Positions 37,763-48,110 of a DNA stretch of 64,000 bases are shown one piece after another; positions within the stretch are counted from its first letter, which is position 1, and every line of letters starts with the position of its first letter. The translations under genes and the position numbers were made by a program. The stretch spans positions 186,001 to 250,000 of the forward strand of contig NW_027168341.1 in the NCBI RefSeq assembly GCF_040954835.1, read 5' to 3'. The notes beneath the pieces were generated by a model. It ran no database searches, had not been told where the DNA came from, and was given only the letters and a program-made list of their open reading frames with translations. Source of the stretch: Lepisosteus oculatus. Its lineage: Eukaryota; Chordata; Actinopteri; Semionotiformes; Lepisosteidae.

Positions 37763-39685
37763 TTTTGTCATGGTGACATCATGATAGAAAGAAACGAGCT
37801 TGTTACGTTTCAACAGAAACGCTCTTTAGCTCTTTCAGCGTTATGCAGAGAACAGCGTCTGTCGAGATCACTTTTGAGTCAGCGCGAAACGCCGTGTGCT
37901 GTCAGTTTGATTTCATATTGCTCGTAGCGGCGCCCGGCTTTTGTCTGTCAAACGTTAGGTTGCGCTTCTTCATGCTGCATCGTCGGCATGAGTGGAGCTT
38001 TATAAACGTCTGTACTTACTGCGCCCCATAAGAAATCGTTTGTCCCCGTTCAAAAGAGATTGTGCGATGTCCTGCAGCAAACCTTTGACAGTTTGAAAAG
38101 AGGAATTTATTCTGCTTCCTGTGCGTGCAGTAGTTACAAAGTTGAACGCCTTTACACGATCTGCTGCAGTTTTCAGTGGGCGGGCTTTGTCAAATGGCTT
38201 GGAAAAACGCACAGTGTTTCGGCTCGGGAAACATCATGAGCAGTGTCCTGCATGTTTTCTGTGTATAGCTGTCTTTTAACGCATACAGAATTCATTCGAA
38301 ATCATTGATTCCTCCAATTAACAAGGGTCCCTTAAAGGATGAGTCAAAGTAACGTCTAATCGGATTAGTTTCCTTAGAGCTGGTTCAGAGTTTGCTCAAG
38401 AGTTTACCTTTCACAGATGCGCAAAGAAGAATGTTGGGGGTGCACGCTTCAAAGCTCCTTACAGCTGTAGGGAGTGATTCGAGACGATTCGTGGCGTGTG
38501 CTCGTTCCCATATACCGTACGCCCCGGGGTGCAGTGCTAGGATGACATACAACACCGCTTGGGCACGTAACGGCGTTATATGCAAGTGCGGGACGTGAGG
38601 GTTTTCGTTTGTTCGTTTTGTTTTGCTCTGCTTTGCTTTGTTTCGTGGTCAAGAGGCGTAAGGTAAGTCGTAATCCAGGGAGAACACTGGTGGCAAACAG
38701 TCCGAGGTGAGAGGCGAGGACAAAGTCGAAAAGGCAGAAGGGGAGTCCAATATCCAGAATAAACGAGGTAATGGAAAAACGCCAGGTAGAGCTCTCAAGG
38801 AGCAGACTCAATACCGAGCAGCGGGAAGCAGGTAAAGATGGTAAAAATAGCATTGCGTACCGCACGGTGGAGTGTGTGCAGGTGGGTAAACTCGTGCGGC
38901 GGCGTTTGTTAATAATCACCCACTGCTGGTGCTGATTAGATCGCTTATGAGTTGGTCTTAACTGCCTGGCGGTCATGACAAGCTCCTCTTTAAGCTGTGG
39001 TTTAGTTTTGCATTCATGTGTTTCTAGAGCAGTTATTTATAGGGGTGGGTGGGTCTTTCACAGAGGCTCAGGACAAATCCCCCACATGAAATTTTACTGT
39101 GTGCGTTCAGACAGTCACAGGTCAAGAGCCAGGCAGGAGGACAATGGACAGAAGAGCCAACGAACTAAAAATAAAAGAACGAATATGAAAAAGCCACCAT
39201 CTTTTTCTTTTTGACATTTTCCGACTTTCATGCAAGCCAGGACAAAGTTGCTCGTAGCTACTTGTGGATTCAAATACTCTATCGAGTGCTTTGATGAGTT
39301 TTTGCAATTTGATTGTCGTCCTGTCAGCCTGTTTCTGTTTTTTTTTTCAATCTAGTGATGGAAAGTAAGAGGGAAATGATGGAGCAATCAATAACCGCTC
39401 CGGAAAAATGGCAGAAAGAAATGGCCCGTCACTAAGGACATTTGTGAAGCAGAGGAGTGACATCACCACAAAGGCGACTTATTCTGCTGATCGTTTTGGT
39501 GAATAATGATTGAGGCGCGTTAAGAGAAAGGTAGCTGCGTCAGCATGCTTAGGCTGCAAAGGATCAAGCAAAGGTTTACTCCATGCTGAAAAGAGAAGAA
39601 AAGAAGCACAATGTTTCGACTGTGGAGCCTTCTGCGCCATCTTCTTTAGCGGTGATGATGTTTACATTGGAAAAACTGAGACATG
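37763..39685. other. Intergenic DNA with repeat pieces
   Basis: 38390-38620 is the tRNA-Ser flank module (inverted relative of 55560-55760). 38640-38980 resembles LTR-retroelement terminal DNA common in fishes, ending GGCGGTCATGACA; I hold this loosely. From 38981 the sequence is copy A of the large direct duplication. No gene is supported. Confidence 0.5.
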
Positions 39686-39692
39686 CGTCCCT

Positions 39693-39759
<67 letters not shown>
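39686..39759 (-). tRNA. tRNA-Asn(GTT)
   Basis: 74 nt; GTCTCCGTGGCGCAATCGG, anticodon loop CTGTTAA (GTT), T-arm GGTTCAAGCC. Acceptor pairs GTCTCCG/AGGGAC with one weak position. T5 follows on the minus strand. Its 3' end matches the primer-binding site of the LTR element at 60609-60626. Confidence 0.92.
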
Positions 39760-40002
39760 TGACGGCCACTTGTGCTCCCTACATTTGCAGGTTTATGGTC
39801 AAAGAAAACAATCACTTGCGCTTCTTGCAGCCGGCAATCTTTTTCCACTGACAACCAAGAAATGGATTTCATCTTTCACAAGCTGTATGGATTTCTTCAA
39901 AAACAAGTTATTCCAGAAAGGAAATGAATTCTTGTATTAAACTGAACCAAGCTGTACATGTTTGTCTGAAATGATACATTCGGCACAACAAGACACGGAG
40001 AG

Positions 40003-40076
40003 AGGCACCGCTGGTATTCAGACCCAGGATCGCCTGCTTACTAGGCGGGCACTTTAAGCCACTAGGGAACAGCGCC
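40003..40076 (-). pseudogene. tRNA-Thr(AGT)-like pseudogene, copy A
   Basis: It retains CTAGTAA in the anticodon loop and CGGTGCCT at the 3' end but has an altered D-arm (TTCCCTAGTGGCTTAAAG) and T-loop (TCTGAATA). The same changes occur in the copy at 46009, so it decayed before the duplication. Confidence 0.78.
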
Positions 40077-40590
40077 AGCGGAGCACCGCGCTTTTACAGA
40101 CACTTGGACACATCTGCGTTCGGTGTGCACTTAACCTGCTCTCTGAGCCCGTTGCCTCCATCCCATTTAATAGCAGAACTGACGCCAAGAGAAATGATGA
40201 GAAATGGCATTTATCGGGCACTTTTCATGTCCAAGGAGCTCAATGCCCTTGACACCTCCCCAAGGCGACAGAGCTGTGCATTCTTTGGCGACACCACTTT
40301 TTCTTTTGTTTAATTTCTATACTTATTGATAGAATAAAAACGATATGTCATGTACTGTAAGGGAAATGTCTCTTTTCATGGGGAAAGCTAGCACCAGCAA
40401 ATGTTGTGTTTAGAAGAAGTGATTTAACATGACACGTGACCTAATTTACCGGAGCAAAAGCTCACCCAGCAAGCCCTGCTTTACTTCTACAGGAGAGAAG
40501 TACTGTAGAGTCTGCAAGATGTTCAGCTGGGTAGCTACGTCAGCATGCCTCGGCTGCAAAGGAACAAGTAATAGGTTTATTGCATGCTGA

Positions 40591-42074
40591 TGTAGCGGCG
40601 AGGCTTATTAATAAGGCAGAATTAAGTGTTTCCGAGCTTCCCAAATGAGGCCCCATTTCTCTGTTCATCTCTGTGGTGCAGCCACAGAGAGACTATTCCC
40701 AGGGTGATTTAAGGTCCTAGGACAGCTCCCAAAGGGGGATGCACTTAGCTAAGCCTGGCTATCATGATCAATGGTCATCCATTGGCGCCTATCTGTCTAG
40801 GGAGTGCCAGTTGGACATCTGGACTGCATTACTAAGTGTCAGGAGTAAGTGACTCATATCTCACCTTGATCAACCAATCAGGGACTGGTAGGGCCGAGTA
40901 ACCCACGTGGGACTCTGATGCCCATGGAACTTTCAGCCAATCAATGAGCTGAAGTTCCTCCAGGTAAAAACAGGCAACACAGAGAGCCTGAGAGATTCAG
41001 TGAGATTCAACAAGATTCAGAAGGGATTCTGGAGAGGATTCTGTGGACTGTTCTAAAGGGAATTCAAAGGAGAATTCCAGGGCAGGACGGCCCAGGAGCA
41101 GAAGGCTCCCAAGGGCAGGACATCCTCGCAGCGCGCCTCCTGACCATCCTGAGACTCAGCCCGGACAACCACGGAACGGCCAGTGTGTCTGAGTGCCAGA
41201 ACTTTCCTTTGTTCTAAGAGTCTAGAGTGGAGGTTGCCAGAGAGTAACCAGCAGCAGGCCTCGTGAACAGGTCGGAACTGTGGAAAGCTGAATCACTATT
41301 CAGAACTAGCTCTTCATTAGGAACGAACCGGTCCTCTTCCTGACTTGCTGGGACCCACAGTCATCTTTTCTCCTGTGCACAAACTTTGCTAGTTAAAGCC
41401 AACACTAACTAGCCGGTCAGTGAGCATCAGCAGCGCACCGTCGCAAGCCGCACAGCACAGCCTGGCACTGAGCCAGAGAGCGCGGATTGGACAGCAACAG
41501 CCTGCAACTGTTTCTTTGTGCCCGCAGGAGATCTGAATCCCCAAAGATTGGATGAGTATTTAACTTCAATGCATTACAGCTCGAGAATTCAATTGTTATC
41601 CCAACCAGTTGATATCAATTTAATTCCTAAGAGTTATGTACTTGTTTGAGTATCTAATGTAGAAGTTATAACTAAGTTCATTTACGAAACGGTCTTAATG
41701 AATGATATACTGAACGTATGTCCTCTTGATATGTGTAACACTTCGTAACTGACTGAATATATACCTTTTGTATTCTGATAACCCTCTCGATAAGATCTGT
41801 TAGTTTTATATGCATATTCTATGTATTAATAAATGTATCCTCGTGTATTAGTACCTGTGTGTGTGCGTTGTTTGAGTTATGTCGCATGGTTGGACTCTAA
41901 AGACATCAAAAGAATCAACTTTGTGATTTACTGCTACAATTAATAATTGTCTCAGTAAATGCCCAAACCCTACAGAACTGGTGCCTTCAGAGAGCCACTA
42001 TGATTACATATTTGGCGTCCCTGAACCGGTTTTCTTACATATTTGGGGTCCCTGAACGGCTATGAATCACTACA
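40591..42074 (+). mobile_element. LTR insertion (solo-LTR-like fossil), 1484 bp
   Basis: It begins TGTAGCGGCGAGG and ends CACTACA, flanked by CTGA on both sides (40587-40590, 42075-42078), which fits a 4-bp target-site duplication. The duplicate at 46580 has the empty site with one CTGA. The first 1380 bp or so match the LTRs at 1-1382 and 60632-62011. The last 100 bp contain two short segments like a primer-binding site. No coding part remains. It is younger than the segmental duplication. Family not resolved. Confidence 0.88.
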
Positions 42075-42440
42075 CTGAAAAGAGAAGAACGGAACCACAG
42101 CGTTTCGACTGTGAGGTCTTCTCACACCTGAAGAAGCCTCACACCTGTTAAAGGCTCCATGGTTTTCTTTCTTCTCTTTTCAACATGGAATACACCTATT
42201 GTCTGCAAGATGTGACAATTTCATGGTGTTTTGGAAGAAAACCTTTTTTCTTTGAATTCAAAATCAATCGGAATTTCAGCACGACACATCAACACTTTTT
42301 CTGTTTTAAGGAGATGATATTTTAAACCTGATAAAAATAGTAGGAAACACAAGTTTCTTGCTGTGAAAATTTAGATGGGGAAGTGTACTACTAGTAGCAG
42401 TGTAGAGCTCTCTGTGGTGGAGTGCAAGTGCATGTTCTAT

Positions 42441-42513
42441 GGGCCAGTGGCGTAATGGATAACGTGTCTGACTTCGGATCAGAAGATTGTAGGTTCGAGT
42501 CCTGCCTGGCTCA
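42441..42513 (+). tRNA. tRNA-Arg(TCG), copy A
   Basis: 73 nt; acceptor GGGCCAG/CTGGCTC, anticodon loop CTTCGGA (TCG), T-loop TTCGAGT. Discriminator A, where copy B has G. T4 at 42519. Likely functional. Confidence 0.93.
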
Positions 42514-44073
42514 TGAGGCTTTTAAACCTCTCAGGTTCCTCGGTAACAGGTTGCCGTCATGTATATGAACTATAGAAAAGCATTTGCCACAACCCGTAAA
42601 TTAGCACGCAAGTGCGGGCTAGTGAACACAGAACTGTATGGAGATCATCTCCAGCTCCGAGCTCAATTGCAATGAAAAAACATGCAGAACAGAACTGGAG
42701 AGCAGCTGAATTTGTGCTCGGTAGGGTGGGGAGGACTCAGCATTGCTATTGTTCTAATTGGCATGAACTGCAGGGGATCTGAATCAGAACATGTCAGTTA
42801 GTTCGATCATTGCGTCAATATGTAGGCCACGTTAATACAGAATTATTACTTTGTCTGTCTCGTCTTTGTATATAGCTGAATGTCCCTGACAATTTCATGT
42901 TAGTTTTTAAGAACGACATTGGTGCTAATAGATACACATATAGCATATAAGGAACACGTAAAAGTTTAGTCCATGCTGAAAAGATAAGAAAACCGCCACA
43001 ACGTTTCATCTTGGAATAAATCTTTACTTGTTGTTTTGCAGCCTACCCATTCTGACCTAACTCCTCCCTTGAAATTCCCTAACAGATAAGGGTACGTAAC
43101 GGCTCATGCGATGCTCAGTTGCAATTTGTCCCAAAACAAACAAGAACAGCAGCTGAGGGTTTGAGTTTGAACATGCACTGTATTAAAGCAGCTTTTATTT
43201 CCATTGATAAATGCTAGATATTCCTACAGAGATTCTCCAGGTGAGTAAGCGATTCCTGTTTCTGTTTCTATTTCTGTTTCATATATATATATACAGTATA
43301 TATATATATGTTACATGTGTCTCTGCAATAGTACAAATGTGTTATACACTATCAGGGGCTGCTTTTTTGTGCACCTCATCTACAACAAGGGTTTTTTTTT
43401 CATTTATGTTTGTGGACCTTCACCATTTGAGGAAATGAGTTAGATAAGAAAGTTACAGGTATGGTGAGCAATGACTGACAAAGGCACGTACTGCGTATTC
43501 CTTACAGAAGTGTAAGCAATTTGTTCTAAAAAACACCGGCTAAAGTCCAACATCGTTAGCAATCTTATTACTTAAACAGAATTAACATCAATAAACTGTA
43601 AGGTGCTGGTACAGGCGAGTAGATTTGATCTTCTATTAAACAAAAATGCAATTACAGCTCTAAAAAGGTCAACCTAGACTTCTGGAACAGATCTGTTCAG
43701 GTCATCGCTGTTCCTCTGACCTTGTGAGTCTTTGGAATTTTAAAAGTGTATTTTGCTTGCCTTTCATGTGGTCTGTGTACAAGTCACTGTGGCGTATGCG
43801 GTCCTACACAGCCTTGCTATAGACGTGACGAGCCTCCGCTATGTTGCAATGGAGAACAGGTTCAGTACGGAGCTGCCGAGAAAATTCAGCTGGAAAGCTC
43901 GTTGCAGAAAAGCATCGGTATCTGTGTCCAGCGGCAAAGCGTCCTTCGTGGGTGCTGAAGAATCGATTTCACAGGCTGCGGGTCCAGGCGATTTAGAGTG
44001 TTAAAGGTCCCAGCGAAAACGAAACGGCGCTGGTCCTTTTACACGCACGCACGCAACCAAATGCAAAGGACGC
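42514..44073. other. Rest of duplication copy A and intergenic DNA
   Basis: 42840-43190 shares the GAATGTCCCTGACAAT...GTTAG repeat seen at 26020-26200 and 54390-54570. An (AT)n microsatellite lies at 43279-43312. No gene is supported between 43313 and 44073. Confidence 0.55.
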
Positions 44074-44155
44074 CGTAGTCGGCAGGATTTGAACCTGCGC
44101 GGGGAGACCCCAACGGATTTCAAGTCCGTCACCTTAACCACTCGGCCACGACTAC
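44074..44155 (-). tRNA. tRNA-Ser(TGA), first copy
   Basis: 82 nt; acceptor GTAGTCG/CGACTAC pairs fully, long variable arm, anticodon loop CTTGAAA (TGA), T-loop TTCAAAT. Only a T3 run follows at once. Best preserved tRNA-Ser in the window. Confidence 0.93.
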
Positions 44156-44806
44156 AGCGAGCGCCGCGGCCGCTGCCTTCTTGCTACAATCGAACAGGGA
44201 GTGCGAGGCGGCGGCGGCAGCGGAGGCAACTTTTTTCAAGTTCGCTCTCCGTTTAAGAAACCTTTTACGCCATACGTGCAAGCACACACACACACACCTT
44301 AGAGGACTTAAGGGTGGCTTCAAGTTGGAATGATAAAGTCTCCCCGTTCGGACATGAAAACAGAACGTTCTTAGACAGAAAGCAATCAACAACGGAGACA
44401 TGTGGACGACGATTTTAGTCACTGCACTTTGAATAGCATTTTTGCTCCCGTTACAGGAGATGCACCAATGGCCCTTGACCTACGCTCTTACCAATGCCTT
44501 GAACATTCAAACAAAACAGCCCTCAAGTCCTGCGGTTTAATATAACGCTGTTACGTGTCGAGGCAGTATTTTTCTCTGTCCTACCGTTGAGACACGGGGC
44601 GTATATGGAAACGAACACATGCTACGGATCGTCTCTAATCGGTCCCTACAGTTGGAAGGCTCCTTGAAGCGTGCACCCCCATCATTCATCTTTGCGCATC
44701 TGTGAAAGGTAGACTCTTGAGCAATGTTTGAGCCAGCTCTAAGGCAACTAGTGCTATTGGACAGAGACCTCTGGAAGATCCTAAGAGTCTCTTAACACCA
44801 CTTCCA

Positions 44807-44862
44807 GCAGCAAGCTTAATTGTTCGCTGGAGGTCTCCCACCCAGGTACTGACCAGGCAAAG
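44807..44862 (-). mobile_element. 5S-derived SINE fragment
   Basis: GTCTCCCACCCAGGTACTGACCAGG corresponds to the complement of the 5S box C region (CCTGGTTAGTACTTGGATGGGAGAC), preceded by CTTCCAGCAGCAAG as in the longer copies near 53.9 kb. Only a short piece remains. Confidence 0.55.
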
Positions 44863-45691
44863 AATCACCACTACATTGAATGAGGAAGTTAATCCTGAAA
44901 TCCAATTACATATCTCAAGGTAAGACAAATCCATAAGAACATGTCTTAGTATTACTTTGTTTACATTAGTATGGCACTGAGTTGGAGCTCCTCTTTAAGC
45001 TGTGGTTTAGTTTTGCATTCATGTGTTTCTAGAGCAGTTATTTATGGGGGTGGGTGGGTCTTTCACAGAGGCTCAGGACAAATCCCCCGCCTGAAAGTCT
45101 AATGTGTGCGTTCAGACAGTCACAGGTCAAGAGCCAGGCAGGAGGACAATGGATAGAAGAGCCAACGAACTAAAAATGAAAGAACAAATATGAAAAAGCC
45201 ACCATCTTTTTCTTTTTGACATTTTCCGACTTTCATGCAAGCCAGGACAAAGTTGCTCGTAGCTACTTGTGGATTCAAATACTCTATTGAGTGCTTTGAT
45301 GAGTTTTTGCAATTTGATTGTTGTCCTGTCAGCCTGTTTCTGTTTTTTTTTTTCAATCTAGGGATGGAAAGTATGAGGGAAATGATGGAGCAATCAATAA
45401 CCGCTCCGGAAAAATGGCAGAAAAAAATGGTCCGTCACTAAGGACATTTGTGAAGCAGAGGAGTGACATCACCACAAAGGCGACACATTCTGCTGATGGT
45501 TTTGGTGAATAATGATTGAGGCGCGTTAAGAGAAAGGTAGCTGTGTCAGCATGCGTAGGCTGCAAAGGATCAAGCAAAGGTTTACTCCATGCTGAAAAGA
45601 GAAGAAAAGAAGCACAACGTTTCGACTGTGGAGCCTTCTGCGCCATCATCTTTAGCGGTGATGATGTTTACATTGGAAAAACTGAGACACG

Positions 45692-45699
45692 CGTCCCTA

Positions 45700-45730
<31 letters not shown>

Positions 45731-45765
45731 TAGACGAACGCGCTAACCGATTGCGCCACAGAGAC
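45692..45765 (-). tRNA. tRNA-Asn with anticodon ATT, copy B
   Basis: 74 nt, nearly identical to 39686-39759, but the anticodon loop is CTATTAA (ATT) instead of CTGTTAA. There is also a change in the anticodon stem and one in the T-arm/acceptor (CACCTAGGGACG). ATT still reads Asn codons in principle, especially if A34 becomes inosine, but vertebrates normally use GTT. Probably decaying. Confidence 0.82.
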
Positions 45766-46008
45766 TGACGGCCGCTTGTGCACCCTACATTTGCAGGTTT
45801 ATGGTCAAAGAAAACAATCACTTGCGCTTCTTGCAGCCAGCAATCTTTTTCCACTGACAACCAAGAAATGGATTTCATCTTTCACAAGCTGTATGGATTT
45901 CTTCAAAAACAAGTTATTCCAGAAAGGAAATGAATTCTTGCATTAAACTGAACCAAGCTGTACATGTTTGTCTGAAATGAGACATTCGGCACAACAAGAC
46001 ACGGAGTG

Positions 46009-46082
46009 AGGCACCGCTGGTATTCAGACCCAGGATCGCTTGCTTACTAGGCAGGCACTTTAAGCCACTAGGGAACAGTGCC
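46009..46082 (-). pseudogene. tRNA-Thr(AGT)-like pseudogene, copy B
   Basis: Duplicate of the pseudogene at 40003 with the same D-arm and T-loop defects plus a few more changes. Confidence 0.77.
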
Positions 46083-46948
46083 AGCAGAGCACCGCGCTTT
46101 TACAGACACTTGGACACATCTGCGTTCGGTGTGCACTTAACCTGCTCTCTGAGCCCGTTGCCTCCGTCCCATTTAATAGCAGAACTGACGCCAAGAGAAA
46201 TGATGAGAAATGGCATTTATCGGGCACTTTTCATGTCCAAGGAGCTCAATGCCCTTGACACCTCCCCAAGGCGACAGAGCATTCTTTGGCGACAACATTT
46301 TTTCTTTTGTTTTATTTCTATACTTATTGATAGAAAAAAAACGATATGTCATGTACTGTAAGGGAAATGTCTCTTTTCATGGGGAAAGCTAGCACCAGCA
46401 AATGTTGTGTTTAGAAGAATTGATTTAACATGACACGTGACCTAACATACCGGAGCAAAAGCTCACCCAGCAAGCCCTGCTTTACTTCTACAGGAGAGAA
46501 GTAGAGTCTGCAAGATGTTCAGCTGGGTAGCTATGTCAGCATTCCTCGGCTGCAAAGGAACAAGTAATAGGTTTATTGCATGCTGAAAAGAGAAGAAAGG
46601 AAACACAACGTTTCGGGCGTGAGGTCTTCTCACACCTGAAGAAGCCTCACACCTGTAAAAGGCTCCATTGTTTTCTTTTTTCTCTTTTCAACATGGAATA
46701 CACCTATTGTCTGCAAGATGTGACAATTTCACGGTGTTTTGGAAGAAAACGTTTTTTCTTTGAATTCAAAATCAATCGGAATTTCAGCACGACACATCAA
46801 CACTTTTTCTGTTTTAAGGAGATGATATTTTAAACCTGATAAAAATAGTAGGAAACATAAGTTTCTTGCTGTGAAAATTTAGATGGGGAGGTGTACTACT
46901 AGTAGCAGTGTAGAGCTCTCTGTGGTGGAGTGCAAGCGCATGTTCTAT

Positions 46949-47021
46949 GGGCCAGTGGCGTAATGGATAACGCGTCTGACTTCGGATCAGAAGATTGTAG
47001 GTTCGAGTCCTGCCTGGCTCG
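46949..47021 (+). tRNA. tRNA-Arg(TCG), copy B
   Basis: 73 nt, anticodon TCG, discriminator G as usual for tRNA-Arg, and GATAACGCGTC in the D-arm and anticodon stem where copy A has GATAACGTGTC. T4 follows. Likely functional. Confidence 0.94.
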
Positions 47022-47839
47022 TGAGGCTTTTAAACCTCTCAGGTTCCTCGGTAACAGATTGCCGTCATGTATATGAACTATAGAAAAGCATCTGCCACAA
47101 CCCGTAAATTAGCACGCAAGTGCGGGCTAGTTAACATAGAACTGTATGGAGATCATCTCCAGCTCCGAGCTCAATTGCAATGAAAAAACATGCAGAACAG
47201 AACTGGAGAGCAGCTGAATTTGTGCTCAGTAGGGTGGGGAGGACTCAGCATTGCTATTGTTCTAATTGGCATGAACTGCAGGGGATCTGAATCAGAACAT
47301 GTCAGTTAGTTCGATCATTGCGTCAATATGTAGGCCACGTTAATACAGAATTATTACTTTGTCTGTCTCGTCTTTGTATATAGCTGAATGTCCCTGACAA
47401 TTTCATGTTAGTTTTTAAGAACGACATTGGTGCTAATATATACATATATAGCATATAAGGAACATGTAAAAGTTTAGTCCATGCTGAAAAGATAAGAAAA
47501 CCGCCACAACGTTTCATCTTGGAATAAATCTTTACTTGTTGTTTTGCAGCCTACCCATTCTGACCTAACTCCTCCCTTGAAATTGCCAAACAGATAAGGG
47601 TACGTAACGGCTCATGCGATGCTCAGTTGCAATTTGTCCCAAAACAAACAAGAACAGCAGCTGAGGGTTTGAGTTTGAACATGCACTGTATTAAAGCAGC
47701 TTTTATTTCCATTGATAAATGCTAGATATTCCTACAGAGATTCTCCAGGTGAGTAAGCGATTCCTGTTTCTGTTTCTATTTCTGTTTCATATATATATAT
47801 ACAGTATATATACAGTATTGTACTATTATTATATAATTC

Positions 47840-47930
47840 GTTACACTGTGGCTGTGTTGTGTGTGTTAAGCTGCTGTTGCACTGCAATTTCCCTCACGGG
47901 ATCAATAAAGTATCTATCTATAAGAAGACA
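47840..47930 (+). mobile_element. LINE 3' tail fragment
   Basis: TTGCACTGCAATTTCCCTC then ACGGGATCAATAAAGTATC and TATCTATAA resemble the 3' tail of fish LINEs that end in a short TATC repeat. No coding part. Family not certain. Confidence 0.5.
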
Positions 47931-48110
47931 TTACCAACAACGACCACAAGATGGAGATATTGTCCAAAGAGGCAAGAAGGGCAAAGCCGCGATAAGGTAA
48001 AATCATTTTTTGTAAGAGATTGGTGTCAGAATGCACATCCGTTTCCCAAACAGAATCTCTAGTAAAATATGATCATTTGTGAAACAGGCAAATGAGTGTC
48101 TGCTACAATA
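47931..48110. repeat. Dispersed repeat, copy 1 of 3
   Basis: It shares ACATTACCAACAACGACCAC and AAACAGAATCTCTAGT...GAAACAGGCAAATGA with 51752-51960, and the second half with 52885-53095. Nature unknown; no coding signal. Confidence 0.7.

Larger units (their letters stand above)
38981..43300. repeat. Direct segmental duplication, copy A (contains an LTR insertion)
   Basis: It matches 44986-47812 from AGCTCCTCTTTAAGCTGTGG to the AT microsatellite near 43290. It carries tRNA-Asn, a tRNA-Thr pseudogene and tRNA-Arg(TCG) in the same order. The only large difference is the 1484-bp LTR insertion at 40591-42074. Identity appears high, with scattered single differences. Confidence 0.92.
44986..47812. 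repeat. Direct segmental duplication, copy B (empty site for the LTR)
   Basis: Same order as copy A without the LTR: tRNA-Asn, tRNA-Thr pseudogene and tRNA-Arg(TCG). At 46580-46600 it reads GCATGCTGAAAAGAGAAG, the undisturbed form of the LTR target. Confidence 0.92.

Noticed and set aside
38640-38980. LTR-retroelement terminal fragment
   Set aside because: The resemblance is from memory of similar fish repeats; without a second copy or coding part I did not list it as an element.
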